From an uncultured Marinobacter sp. (GTDB lineage Bacteria; Pseudomonadota; Gammaproteobacteria; Pseudomonadales; Oleiphilaceae): a stretch of DNA of 45,424 nt. Below, piece after piece: positions 28,000 to 36,492 of the stretch. Numbering within the stretch: position 1 is the stretch's first letter; every line of letters begins with the position of its first letter. A model generated the notes under the pieces. It was given only the letters and a program-made list of their open reading frames with translations. It did not search any database and was not told where the DNA came from. Made by a program: the position numbers and the translations under genes. The stretch covers positions 1-45,424 of the forward strand of contig NZ_CAJXKQ010000036.1 of assembly GCF_913055835.1 (NCBI RefSeq). The letters are read 5' to 3'.

Positions 28000-28652
28000 T
28001 GAATTCACTGTTCACACCCCTGTCCTGGAGTGATAGCGGCCTGATCCTGACCGGTGTCTGGAACACGGTGATCATCTCCGTAGTTGCCATCGTGGTGGGC
28101 ACCATCCTGGGGCTGATCGTGGGCTTTGCCCGCTCTGAGAGCAACAAGGTTGTTAACGCGGTGTTCGGCAGCTTGCTGGATGTTCTGAGGAGCGTACCGC
28201 TGATCATCCAGTTGATTCTGTTCTCCACCTTCATGGGTGCGGCCGGGAGCCCACTGGCGCCCTTTGTGGCCGGTTCCATCGTGTTGTCGTTGTACACCAT
28301 GGCATTCATGGCTGAGGTATTTCGTGGCGGGTTCGAGAGCGTAAGCCCCTCCATGCAGACTGCGGCGCGTTCACTGGGTATGACCAAGTGGCAAACCATC
28401 TACCATATCCGTCTGCCCATCGGCCTGCGCGCCGTGTTTCCTTCATGGCTGGGGGTTTCTCTCAGTGTGATCAAGGATTCAGCCCTGGTGTCGGTGATTG
28501 GCTACATGGAGCTGCTTCGCACCTCAGAGCAACTGATATCAAGAACCCAGCAACCGCTCGAGATCCTGATCGGGGTTGGTATCTTTTACTTCATTATTTC
28601 GTACCCGCTGTCTTACTACGGCCGGTATGTCGAGAGGAAAATGGCAATATGA
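27999..28652 (+). CDS. Amino acid ABC transporter permease (second)
   Basis: A 217-residue HisMQ-family permease, partner of the preceding one. It shows the family's VVGTILGLIVGFAR helix, LRSVPLIIQLILF, and an EAA loop in SMQTAARSLGMTKWQTIYHIRLP. About five membrane segments are predicted by eye. Translation is coupled on both sides: TGATG with the upstream permease and an ATGA overlap with the ATPase gene. Confidence 0.93.
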   Translation: MNSLFTPLSWSDSGLILTGVWNTVIISVVAIVVGTILGLIVGFARSESNKVVNAVFGSLLDVLRSVPLIIQLILFSTFMGAAGSPLAPFVAGSIVLSLYTMAFMAEVFRGGFESVSPSMQTAARSLGMTKWQTIYHIRLPIGLRAVFPSWLGVSLSVIKDSALVSVIGYMELLRTSEQLISRTQQPLEILIGVGIFYFIISYPLSYYGRYVERKMAI

Positions 28653-29371
28653 TCAGCGTCCAGAATGTCCACAAATCCTTTGGAGATCTTGAAGTCCTGA
28701 AAGGCGTGAGCCTGGATGTACAAAAAGGCGAAGTGGTGAGTGTTATCGGGGGCTCTGGTAGTGGTAAATCGACCCTGCTTTACTGCATCAACGCCATCGA
28801 GACCATCAACAGCGGTAAGATCCTGGTCGATGATGTGGATGTCCACGCCAAGTCGACCAACAAGGACAAGCTGCGCCAGAAGCTGGGCATGGTGTTCCAG
28901 CAATGGAATTCCTTTCCCCACATGACGGTACTGGAGAACGCCGCGCTAGCCCCCCGGATCGTCAAGAAAATGAGCAAGGAAGAGGCGATGGAAATCGCAA
29001 AGAAAGAGCTCGAGCACGTTGGCCTGGGCGACAAACTGGATGTTTACCCCACCAAGATGTCCGGCGGCCAGCAGCAACGCCTGGCGATTGCCCGCGCGCT
29101 GGCCATGAAGCCCGACTACATGTTGCTGGATGAGGTAACTTCCGCGCTTGATCCGGAGCTGGTTGGCGAGGTTCTCGATACCCTGCGCCTGTTGGCGGAA
29201 GAGGGCATGACCATGATCTGCGTAACCCACGAAATGGGCTTTGCGCGGGATGTGTCTGACCGGGTGGCCTACTTCCATCAGGGCGTGATTGCCGAGATCG
29301 GTGAAGCCAGGCAGGTGATTACCGATCCGCAAAACCCGCTCACCCAGAAGTTCCTCTCCAAGGTGCGCTAG
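28649..29371 (+). CDS. Amino acid ABC transporter ATP-binding protein
   Basis: A 240-residue ATPase of the GlnQ/HisP class energising the importer. Walker A is GGSGSGKST, the Q-loop lies in GMVFQQWNSFPHMT, the signature is MSGGQQQR, Walker B is YMLLDEVTSALD, and the switch histidine is in CVTHEMGFA. The open frame extends 261 bases upstream into the permease gene, but ATG 28649 (ATGA overlap, AGAGGA upstream) begins the conserved domain. Walker B carries Val (DEVTSALD) where most members have Pro, a variation common in this subfamily. An intrinsic terminator follows. Confidence 0.95.
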   Translation: MISVQNVHKSFGDLEVLKGVSLDVQKGEVVSVIGGSGSGKSTLLYCINAIETINSGKILVDDVDVHAKSTNKDKLRQKLGMVFQQWNSFPHMTVLENAALAPRIVKKMSKEEAMEIAKKELEHVGLGDKLDVYPTKMSGGQQQRLAIARALAMKPDYMLLDEVTSALDPELVGEVLDTLRLLAEEGMTMICVTHEMGFARDVSDRVAYFHQGVIAEIGEARQVITDPQNPLTQKFLSKVR

Positions 29372-29394
29372 AAAGTCGCCACAGACGTGGTGCT

Positions 29395-29434
29395 GGTTGG
29401 GGGAGTTACTGGACCCGCTTCCCCAGCCATTTTT
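29395..29434 (+). terminator. Intrinsic terminator of the ABC importer operon
   Basis: GGTTGGGG (29395-29402) pairs with CCCCAGCC (29421-29428), one wobble, 18-base loop, followed by ATTTTT (29429-29434). It lies 24 bases after the ATPase stop. Confidence 0.7.
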
Positions 29435-29481
29435 CCAGCCCCGGAAGGCGGTTCAGTAATCCTGGCGCAAAGCCACCTGCA

Positions 29482-29874
29482 TCAGTTCCGGTTTTTCAGA
29501 ACCTCGTAAATCTCAGGCAAAGCTTCTACCTCCGGCTCCTTCTCCAGAACATCCTCGATCAACTCTAGAACCCTTTTTTCGTCGTTGCTCCGAAGTCCTG
29601 GCCAGTAAACATAGGGCACTAAATCCGGGTTGCTGATAAAAAACAGGGCGGTTTCTTCCGGTTCGTTCTCTATGTCTCCCCGCAGGCCCAGGGTGAAGTG
29701 GCGGCCGTCATTACCCCTGAGCGTTACCAGGAGCGAGTTGTCCCGTTCGATAAACCGGGCTTCCTCTACCGAAATGGGCTCCGCCAGATCCGGCACCGAC
29801 GTGATGTAGTACTGAAAACCCAGAAAGGCCACCAACAGGGCAAGCAGGGTGGCCAGGGAAATGGATTTGATCAT
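29482..29874 (-). CDS. Small membrane-anchored protein of unknown function
   Basis: A 130-residue protein. Residues about 5-22 (ISLATLLALLVAFLGFQYY) form an N-terminal anchor or uncleaved signal, and the rest is an acidic periplasmic domain with a VTLRGNDGRHFTLGLRGD segment and a Glu-rich C-terminal half. No family is recognised. The frame extends upstream to 29919, but this would overlap the SDR gene; ATG 29874 begins the hydrophobic segment. It follows the SDR gene by 19 bp and is probably its co-transcribed last gene. Confidence 0.65.
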   Translation of the reverse strand: MIKSISLATLLALLVAFLGFQYYITSVPDLAEPISVEEARFIERDNSLLVTLRGNDGRHFTLGLRGDIENEPEETALFFISNPDLVPYVYWPGLRSNDEKRVLELIEDVLEKEPEVEALPEIYEVLKNRN

Positions 29875-29893
29875 TGAATGGATCTCAAACGGG

Positions 29894-30640
29894 TTACATG
29901 GCTCTCGCGAAGATGCCAAAGGGCAAGGACTTCAACACGTAACTCAGCGGCGTCCAGGGCCACCAGGGCACATAGGCGCGGCGCTTTTCTGATTCGATGG
30001 CTTTCACCAGGGCCTTCACGCCGGTTTCCAGATCCACCCGGAAGGGTGCGTTTTTGGTGTCGCGATTGATGTCGGTGAGGATATAGCCGGGCATGATATT
30101 GCTGACGTTGATCGGCTTGCCCTTGGTATCGAGCTGGAGGCCTTCAGCTAAAGAGGCCACGGCAGCCTTGGTGGCAGCATATACGTTCAGAGGCCCACGG
30201 AAACCACGCACGCCGCTGACTGAGGACATCAGCACCAGGTGGCCGCTGTTCTGCTCGCGGAAGATCTCCATGGCCGCCTCGCTCTGGGCAATGGCGGCGA
30301 TGAAGTTGGTCTCGGCGGTGTGGCGGTTGGCAGCGAAGTGCCCACGGCCGATGGGCTGTGAGCTGCCAATACCTGCGTTAACCACCACGCGGTCCAGACT
30401 GCCGAGCTCATCCCGGAAGCCACGGAATACTTCGAACACCTGATCGTAATCGCAGACATCCAGGCCGCGGACCAGCACCCGAATATCTGGATGGGCCTGC
30501 TGCAATTCCCGCTGAAGTGCTTCCAGCTTGTCGGCCCGCCGCGCGCACAGCGCAAGATTACATCCTTTGGCGGCCCATTCCCGGGCCATGCCTTCCCCAA
30601 GGCCGGTGCTGGCACCGGTAATCAGAATGTTCTTTCGCAT
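29894..30640 (-). CDS. Short-chain dehydrogenase/reductase
   Basis: A 248-residue NAD(P)-dependent oxidoreductase. The cofactor motif is TGASTGLGEG (8-17), with CARRAD after beta-2 suggesting NADP preference. NAG is at 88-90, and the catalytic serine region SSVSG (139-143), Y154 and K158 (YAATK) are intact. A C-terminal hydrophobic stretch (WPWTPLSYVLKSLPFGIFA) resembles membrane-associated SDRs. Substrate unknown. The DUF4399 gene lies 113 bp upstream on the same strand. Confidence 0.9.
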   Translation of the reverse strand: MRKNILITGASTGLGEGMAREWAAKGCNLALCARRADKLEALQRELQQAHPDIRVLVRGLDVCDYDQVFEVFRGFRDELGSLDRVVVNAGIGSSQPIGRGHFAANRHTAETNFIAAIAQSEAAMEIFREQNSGHLVLMSSVSGVRGFRGPLNVYAATKAAVASLAEGLQLDTKGKPINVSNIMPGYILTDINRDTKNAPFRVDLETGVKALVKAIESEKRRAYVPWWPWTPLSYVLKSLPFGIFARAM

Positions 30641-30753
30641 CAGTTATCCCCTGGATTCATTCGGGTTATTTGCGCTCACAGTACCATGATCGAACGCCCA
30701 GGGGATTGACTGAAATGCAGCTCTGCACTGGCCATTTCGTTCAGGGTGCAGCC

Positions 30754-31182
30754 TTACTCCACCATCACCGTGATCTTCTCGGAAACCACTGGCGGGTTGT
30801 GCGGCACGTGCATGTGGTCACCCACCAAAAGCTGCAACGTGTGTTTACCCGGCGATAGCGTGATCTCGGTTTCGGTTTGCCCACCGCCGAAGTGCTTGAC
30901 GTGATCCGTCGCCGGAAGCGGTTGGCTCAAATCCGATGGTATGTCGGTGTCGATCAGCAGGTGGTGGTGACCGGTGCCGGATTTCTCAATTCCAGCAGGC
31001 GCCACGCCCATATTTCGCAGGCCAAAGACAACTTTGAAGGTTTGGTCAACGGTAGCGCCATCGGTTGGCTGGACAAAATACACACCGGCATTGGCCGGGG
31101 CCTCAGACATCTTGCTCTCTGCCAGCGCTGACAAAGGCGCGATCAAAAGAGCTGAAAGCAGCGGAATTGCAATCCTGTTCAT
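30754..31182 (-). CDS. DUF4399 family periplasmic protein
   Basis: A 142-residue protein with a signal peptide (residues 1-21, ending ALA). The mature part has the DUF4399 signature: VYFVQPTDGATV, the histidine cluster TGHHHLLID, HFGGGQTETE and a second histidine cluster GDHMHVPHNPP. Many histidines suggest metal binding, but the function is unknown. The ATG at 31182 is six bases after AGGGAGGA; the longer frame to 31233 is not needed. Confidence 0.82.
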   Translation of the reverse strand: MNRIAIPLLSALLIAPLSALAESKMSEAPANAGVYFVQPTDGATVDQTFKVVFGLRNMGVAPAGIEKSGTGHHHLLIDTDIPSDLSQPLPATDHVKHFGGGQTETEITLSPGKHTLQLLVGDHMHVPHNPPVVSEKITVMVE

Positions 31183-31249
31183 CTCATTTCCTCCCTGGTG
31201 TTTGCCACAGGTCAGTATAGTTGAGGAAATCAAGTTATGACGGCCGTGG

Positions 31250-32248
31250 TCAGTTCTCGAGGGCGGGAATTATGTGGTCCTCAATTAACTGGAACTGGCG
31301 GCGCAAAAAGGCCGAACCCGGCGAGGGTGGGGTAGGGTCTGATGTCATCACCACGGTCAATTGACGAGCAGGCATGACATAAAGCACCTGGCCACCATAG
31401 CCTCGACCGTAGTATCCCATTTCGCCTGCGAGAGGTTGTTGGAACCAACCGTAGCCATAGGGATCATCGGTGTAGGCAGATCTGGCACGCTCCACCCACG
31501 ATTCGCTAACCCAGTCCTCAGGAAACAGGAGCTGGCCGCCAACACGCCCCTCATTGCGATAAAGCTCGCCTATTTTTGCCAGGTCTCGGGGCGAGAGAAG
31601 CATATTGTTGCCACCGAAATAAATACCCTGCGGATCGCGATCCCAGGCCGGGATCGCGATATCTAGCGGCTCACCAAGCCAATCGCGGGCCAGGGCAAGT
31701 GTGCTCCTGCCGGCGCTTTCGGTAAGCGCCGCCGAGAGAAGGTGGCTGCTGCCAGTGGAATAGAGCATCCGCCCGCCCGGTTCATCGACGAAAGGGCGTG
31801 TGAGCACATGGCGCACCCAGTTGTCGCTGTTCACCCACGGCCCGTAGTAGCGACCTGATGTGCGCTGCAACCCTGCTTGCAAAGACAACAGGTGACCCAG
31901 AGTAATACGTTCCACGCCCTCGGTGGCGGAGGCCGGCACTCGGTCACCGAGGGTTTCGACAACCGGTTGATCGGTTCCCTCGAAAACGCCTTTTTCGATG
32001 CCGATACCTACCAGCGCAGCAAGCACGGTCTTGGAGAGAGACTTGATGTTGGTTGGCGTACCCAGGCCGGTGCTCTTCAGATCCAATGCCAGGACTTCCT
32101 GACCCTCATGGACAACAATCAGCGTGTGAAGGCGCTCGAGTTTCGCAGCCTCCCTCGAAACCTCAGTTCGCCAGTCGCCCGTCGCTGAGTGACTTGAGAG
32201 GGGAATCAGTAGCAGCAGTGCGAAAAGCCAATTTGAGAAATGTTGCAT
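31250..32248 (-). CDS. Serine hydrolase of the beta-lactamase class C / esterase fold
   Basis: A 332-residue exported hydrolase; the signal peptide covers residues 1-22 (FALLLLIPLSSHSA). The catalytic SxxK motif is S70-L-S-K73, followed by the Tyr motif as Y163-S-T in place of the usual Y-x-N. The third motif region is RGYGGQVLYV near the C-terminus. Family members are esterases, D-peptidases or beta-lactamases; the altered Tyr motif favours an esterase or peptidase over a classical AmpC enzyme. It lies 67 bp upstream of DUF4399. Confidence 0.85.
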   Translation of the reverse strand: MQHFSNWLFALLLLIPLSSHSATGDWRTEVSREAAKLERLHTLIVVHEGQEVLALDLKSTGLGTPTNIKSLSKTVLAALVGIGIEKGVFEGTDQPVVETLGDRVPASATEGVERITLGHLLSLQAGLQRTSGRYYGPWVNSDNWVRHVLTRPFVDEPGGRMLYSTGSSHLLSAALTESAGRSTLALARDWLGEPLDIAIPAWDRDPQGIYFGGNNMLLSPRDLAKIGELYRNEGRVGGQLLFPEDWVSESWVERARSAYTDDPYGYGWFQQPLAGEMGYYGRGYGGQVLYVMPARQLTVVMTSDPTPPSPGSAFLRRQFQLIEDHIIPALEN

Positions 32249-32368
32249 GGTTTAAGGGATCGCCATCGCCTTTGGTTTGGGACAATAAAGTCGAACACAC
32301 AACAACAGTACGTCAGTGCACGGCGAGAGGCTCATGCTTCGAAAAGATCTGCGCGAATTATCTGCCGC

Positions 32369-32728
32369 CTATGCGCTTCGAGGCGCAAACATGATGATCG
32401 CCATACCGAGCAATGCTACGCCCGAACCCACCAGATCCCAGACAGTTGGCCGGATACCATCAATAGCCCAAAGCCAAAGAATGGCCATGAAGATATACAC
32501 ACCGCCGTAGGCAGCATACACCCGGCCGGCGGCTGTAGGATGCAGGGACAGCAACCAGGCAAACGCGGCCAGGCTCAGAGCGCCTGGCACCAGAAGCCAG
32601 ATGCTCTTTCCCTCGCGAAGCCAGAGATAGGGCAGGTAGCAGCCAACGATTTCAGCCAGCGCGGTAACGAGAAACAGACCGACGGTTTTCAGTTCAGGCA
32701 AGGGAATTGTCCTTTCAAGAATTTGCAT
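32369..32728 (-). CDS. YnfA family (UPF0060) membrane protein
   Basis: A 119-residue inner-membrane protein with four membrane helices. The family pattern is clear: [24 protein letters not shown] in the first helix, [17 protein letters not shown] in the middle and [17 protein letters not shown] at the end. YnfA is related to small multidrug resistance proteins, but its transport role is not settled. A GTG two codons upstream is also possible. It starts six bases after the stop of the lipoprotein gene. Confidence 0.88.
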   Translation of the reverse strand: MQILERTIPLPELKTVGLFLVTALAEIVGCYLPYLWLREGKSIWLLVPGALSLAAFAWLLSLHPTAAGRVYAAYGGVYIFMAILWLWAIDGIRPTVWDLVGSGVALLGMAIIMFAPRSA

Positions 32729-32734
32729 GAACAC

Positions 32735-33307
32735 TCACGTTCCACCGATGCTACACGCTCGGGATGGTGCCCGTTCAATTTTCTGTGTGTTCGATGTTTT
32801 CCCGGCAACGGGTATTATCAGGAAACCAGTGCCGGCAAAGGCGGTCGACTGGCTGATGCGGCCCTGGCCCGAGTCATCCAGCCCCAGAAGGGTTTTGCTG
32901 GTGACCACACCGATGAAAGGATTGCCCGGCTCTCGGGCGCCGGACGCAATGTAGTCCCGCTTCAGCTCAATTCGCCCGCCCTTCAACTCGAAATCTTCGC
33001 CTTCCCGAAATCGGGACTGCTTGAGTAGCACCCCATCCGATACTGCGGAGGCGACCAGACTATTGCCATCGCCCTTCTGGATGTAGACCGCCTTTGGTCG
33101 TGTTTCAGCCGTAAACTCGTCGGGCCAGATGATCGAGCTCAAACAGACGGGCGCTGAGCCGTCCGAAGGTTCGCTGCAGTTCCTGTAGCAGCCCGTAAAG
33201 GCTTCCAGGCTGGGTGTTTTTGCGAATCCAGTGTCTTCTTCCGCGACTTTTGTAGAGGCGCAGCCCGCACAGAACAGGCATATTGCGATTGGAGCGAGCT
33301 GTTTCAT
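32735..33307 (-). CDS. Putative lipoprotein of unknown function
   Basis: A 190-residue protein with a lipoprotein signal (KQLAPIAICLFCAGC) whose lipobox ends at the cysteine before AST. The mature region has a CYRNC pair, a conserved-looking KAVYIQKGDGNSLVAS segment and a GTGFLIIPV segment. No family is recognised. The start ATG 33307 begins the basic signal; an upstream ATG at 33319 is also in frame. It heads a likely operon with ynfA. Confidence 0.7.
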   Translation of the reverse strand: MKQLAPIAICLFCAGCASTKVAEEDTGFAKTPSLEAFTGCYRNCSEPSDGSAPVCLSSIIWPDEFTAETRPKAVYIQKGDGNSLVASAVSDGVLLKQSRFREGEDFELKGGRIELKRDYIASGAREPGNPFIGVVTSKTLLGLDDSGQGRISQSTAFAGTGFLIIPVAGKTSNTQKIERAPSRACSIGGT

Positions 33308-33381
33308 TTTCAACGCCAACCCTTCTTAGACTTTCAAGAAAAAAAGATTTCTGCCCGTTATTTGGCCAAACGTTTCACGCC

Positions 33382-33810
33382 TCATGTCCGGTTGATAGCG
33401 TTCTTCAGGGCCGTGAGGCTTTCCGGACCCGCGTCAAGGCGGATGCATTCGCCGGAATCACGCTCCCAGGAGGCGGCTGAGCCCACGTGAAGGTGCACGT
33501 TCACGGCCGCTTCAAATGACTCCTCCAGGAGTCCTGCAGGAACCCAAACCAACTCCATGCTCCTCAGTTGGTTTGGCACCGGGCTACCGCAGACCGAGCA
33601 GAAATCACTGCGATAGCCTGTTGGCTTTTGGAAAGAAGAGACTTTGTCCTGACCAGACAGCCAGCGAAAGTCCTCCTGCTTCACGAAAGTTGCCGCATTT
33701 GCCGACGAGCCCGTCGCCTTCCGGCAGAGGGAGCAGTGGCATTGGTAGAGGTTGGGAATGTCGCCCTCAATCCTGAATTTTACTCCGCCGCAAAGGCACT
33801 CGCCTTTCAT
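33382..33810 (-). CDS. GFA (CENP-V/GFA domain) family protein 1
   Basis: A 142-residue zinc protein of the glutathione-dependent formaldehyde-activating family. Zinc ligands are C5 and C7 (ECLCGG), C24-C26-C29 (CHCSLC) and C71-C74 (CSVC). The family name comes from one formaldehyde-related member; the role of most is unknown. It is 67 bp downstream of the quinone-reductase-like gene on the same strand. The start has AAGGAATT upstream. Confidence 0.9.
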   Translation of the reverse strand: MKGECLCGGVKFRIEGDIPNLYQCHCSLCRKATGSSANAATFVKQEDFRWLSGQDKVSSFQKPTGYRSDFCSVCGSPVPNQLRSMELVWVPAGLLEESFEAAVNVHLHVGSAASWERDSGECIRLDAGPESLTALKNAINRT

Positions 33811-33876
33811 TGTTAATTCCTTGTCGCGTTCATTTCGCAGTTGAGGCTATCGGGCTCTTTGAAAAAGCTCTATTTC

Positions 33877-34626
33877 CTATGGGCGCCACCGCATAGGATG
33901 AGTTTGTTGAAGCATAACGTCCTCGTCCCAGTCTTCCCAGCCAGTAAAAGGGATGGGTGTTTCGTCGAATAATCCGGGTAGTCGCTCTGCCCAAAAGGTT
34001 TTCTTTTGTTCCAGCTGCTCCCTGAACCTGGACTCGTCCTCGTAACGAATACCGCCTCCCTGGATGCCATAGCTAACCTGGGGCGGCAGAACATCAAACC
34101 CCACGTAATACAGCGAGGAATGCATCGGCCATAGCCATTCCACCATATTGCCAGCGCGGCCGAAGGGCCTGAAAGCCTGCTCCGGAGATCCGGTGCTTAC
34201 CGACAACATGGTCTTTTTGCCCCGGAAGTATCCCCGGTTGTAACGCCGGCTCCCGGAATAGAGTCCCCCGTATACCAGAACCCGATCGAACCACCCCTTG
34301 AGGATTGCCGGTTGCGCGTGCCACCACAACGGAAACTGGAATATCACAAGGTCGGCCCACTCCAGGTGGCTGATTTCCCTCTGAATCTCAGGAGCCAGCG
34401 CGCCTCGTTCATAATGGGCCCGCTGCTCGGTCAACGGGGCGAAATAGGTGTCATCAACGTGCTCGCGGTAGTGGCTTGCACGTTCAACCGGATCGAACTC
34501 TTGCCGGTAAAGGTCATTGAGTTCCACCGTGTGTCCAACAGCCTGAAGGGACTCTATCGCTACATCAGCCAGCCCGCCATTGAACGATTTGCGCTCGGGG
34601 TGAGCGAAGATAATCAACACATTCAT
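33877..34626 (-). CDS. NAD(P)H-dependent flavin oxidoreductase (quinone reductase-like)
   Basis: A 249-residue flavodoxin-fold enzyme of the NQO1/MdaB/KefF family. The flavin-phosphate loop is IFAHPERKSFNGGLA (residues 5-19), and FQFPLWWHAQPAILKGWFDRV is the family's second flavin-binding segment. Such enzymes reduce quinones or activate potassium efflux under electrophile stress. It is divergent from a LysR gene across an 89-bp gap with a dyad, the classic layout for a LysR-regulated target, but that regulator is broken by a frameshift. Confidence 0.9.
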   Translation of the reverse strand: MNVLIIFAHPERKSFNGGLADVAIESLQAVGHTVELNDLYRQEFDPVERASHYREHVDDTYFAPLTEQRAHYERGALAPEIQREISHLEWADLVIFQFPLWWHAQPAILKGWFDRVLVYGGLYSGSRRYNRGYFRGKKTMLSVSTGSPEQAFRPFGRAGNMVEWLWPMHSSLYYVGFDVLPPQVSYGIQGGGIRYEDESRFREQLEQKKTFWAERLPGLFDETPIPFTGWEDWDEDVMLQQTHPMRWRP

Positions 34627-34686
34627 AGCCCATCACTCCTTTTGCATTCATCTGGCAATAGCCTAAGCTGTTCCTCAATACACATA

Positions 34687-34707
34687 AATTCTCAATATGC
34701 GCGAATT
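34687..34707. promoter_or_regulatory. Candidate LysR-type operator dyad
   Basis: AATTC-N11-GAATT is a perfect interrupted palindrome between the divergent flavoprotein and LysR genes, 8 bp before the LysR ATG. Its form and position suit a LysR-type binding site with autoregulation. Confidence 0.5.
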
Positions 34708-34715
34708 AAGTTTGC

Positions 34716-35605
34716 ATGAATGAACAATCAATTCGGTGGGATGATCTGCAGATTGTGTCGGCTATTGCTGAAACCGGAACGCTATCAGGAGCTGGCAGGA
34801 AGCTGGGAATCAGCCATGCAACAGTCTTCCGCCGCCTCACCAATCTGGAAAACCAGCTGGGCGTGGTGTTGTTTGAGCGATCGCGCACTGGATACACGCC
34901 AAGCGCTGCCGGAGATGACCTTTTCGCCGTCGCGAGAAGGGTGCAAGAAGATACACTGGCGTTGAGCGCCGGCTTGCAGGAAAAGACCTGAAGCTCTCCG
35001 GAACCATCCGGGTCACCACAACCGACACGCTGTTTGCGGGCTTGTTGGCCACATCGTTCGAAAAGTTTCGTGGGGACTACCCCGATATCAAGCTGGAAGT
35101 TGTCATTTCGAATCAGGTGCACAGTTTGAGCAAACGCGAAGCAGACGTCGCCATTCGCCCCACCGGGAATCCGCCAGAAACCCTGGTAGGGCGGAAGGTT
35201 GGAGTGATCCGGCAGAGCGTCTATGGGCAACGGCATTATTGGCAGAACCGGCGGGCTCCTCTGGACACCTTAACCGGGCACCAGTGGATTGGCCCGGACA
35301 CGCATATGGGCAATAGGGCCCTTGAAACCTGGATGGCTCGGAAGGGTTTGAATGATGTCTGCAATTACCGCGTCGACTCGATGCTCGGTATGCAAACTGC
35401 CATTCGAGCAGGTGACGCAGTGACCGTGCTTCCAGACTACTTGGGGGAGAATGATTCTTCACTCTGCCGGTTAACTGATTCTATTGCAGAACTGGATATC
35501 CCTCTGTGGATTCTCACCCATCCCGACCTGAAACGCGTAAAGCGAATCCGGGAGTTTACGAAGGTTATCGGTGAGGAGTTGAGGCAAGCGCTGGTTTATG
35601 CCTAA
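34716..35605 (+). pseudogene. LysR-family transcriptional regulator, frameshifted
   Basis: The N-terminal winged helix (residues about 1-85: WDDLQIVSAIAETGTLSGAG, SHATVFRRLTNLENQLGV) reads from ATG 34716 and stops at TGA 34989-34991. The substrate-binding domain continues in another frame to 35605. In that frame VERRLAGKDLKLSG, the usual LysR hinge, starts at 34961, so one base has been lost around 34958-34963 (ACACTGGC then GTTGAG). Restoring it gives a normal protein of about 296 residues. It is divergent from the flavin oxidoreductase it would be expected to control. A sequencing or assembly error cannot be excluded. Confidence 0.85.
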
Positions 35606-35607
35606 GT

Positions 35608-35832
35608 TTAATCCTTCACCCATTTATCACCTTCCTTGTGGTATTCCTGTTTTACCGCTGCCCATGCAACCTTGTGGGCCGTCTCTTCGCGTCCTGAGTT
35701 GTCCCGACGGTCTGCGGGATCACTGTATTCATCCCATGCGGAATTGAATGCTTTGCGATAAATCTCCTGTGCATGGGCAGGCAGGTTGTTGCGTACACTT
35801 GCTGGTAATTCCGAGTTGCTGTTATAGGGCAT
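35608..35832 (-). CDS. chaB: ChaB family protein
   Basis: A 74-residue protein matching ChaB, once described as a cation transport regulator. Typical parts are ELPASVRNNLPAHAQEIYRKAFNSAWDEY and the C-terminal HKVAWAAVKQEY, EKGD/KWVK-like end. ATG 35832 has GGAGG nine bases upstream; a start ten codons earlier is unlikely. It converges with the LysR relic, with only two bases between the stops. No ChaA antiporter gene is adjacent; the CaCA antiporter at 13 kb is distant. Confidence 0.88.
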   Translation of the reverse strand: MPYNSNSELPASVRNNLPAHAQEIYRKAFNSAWDEYSDPADRRDNSGREETAHKVAWAAVKQEYHKEGDKWVKD

Positions 35833-35901
35833 GAGGCTCGCCTCCAAAAACGCTTTCGTCATTAAAAGGCTAGCAGCTGGTAGCGCAGGCAGGACGAAAG
35901 G

Positions 35902-36420
35902 TCAGAGTTCCAGCACAAGATTTCTGCCGCCAAGAAAAAGCACCCAGACTGTGACCGCCGCCCAGTGAATGATTACGGGTACCCAGATAGACCTGGAAAG
36001 CACATAGGCGTAGCCGCAGGTTAGCCCCATAGCAGCCACGATAACCAGAAACCACGGATCCAGGAAAAGAGGAACAGCCGTGGGATTAAAGGTCAGTGCA
36101 TTGAACGGATGCCAGGCAACGAATACCAGCGTGCTGATTACAACCCTCCAGGCCGCTTTTGCTTGACCGGAGTCCAGGATGTTTCTCGGAATCAGTACGC
36201 CCCTGAAAAAAGCTTCTTCCAGCAAGGAGGGGAACACAAACAATATGAAGGGAAGCAGGGGAGTGATTGGCGAATCCAGCCAACCCGGCCGAAATAATCC
36301 AGTGCTGAGGCCGACGGACACCGCGATGATTGCGAACACCGGTACCAGAGCCCACGCTTTAAGCGGAGACTTAAGTGGGGAATGCAGCAGTGCTTGGGTG
36401 AGATTGTTGAATAAACGCAC
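35902..36420 (-). CDS. CPBP family intramembrane glutamic endopeptidase
   Basis: A 172-residue membrane protease of the Abi/CPBP (CaaX-like) family. The catalytic motif EExxxR is E68-E69-R73 in SLLEEAFFRG, and the later histidine motifs are H104 in VAWHPFN and H152 in IIHWAAV. Four or five membrane helices are visible. It is short for the family but contains all the conserved motifs. Some members give bacteriocin self-immunity; no bacteriocin gene is nearby, so function is open. Confidence 0.88.
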   Translation of the reverse strand: MRLFNNLTQALLHSPLKSPLKAWALVPVFAIIAVSVGLSTGLFRPGWLDSPITPLLPFILFVFPSLLEEAFFRGVLIPRNILDSGQAKAAWRVVISTLVFVAWHPFNALTFNPTAVPLFLDPWFLVIVAAMGLTCGYAYVLSRSIWVPVIIHWAAVTVWVLFLGGRNLVLEL

Positions 36421-36492
36421 TTTTATTCTTAATCACCAAAATAATAGAGCGATGCCGGAACGCCTCCATTATTCCTTCTGATAATCGAAGAA

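Noticed and set aside
35902..36420. Bacteriocin immunity or abortive infection system based on the CPBP protease
   Set aside because: No bacteriocin, toxin or defence partner lies nearby; a lone CPBP protein is not enough.
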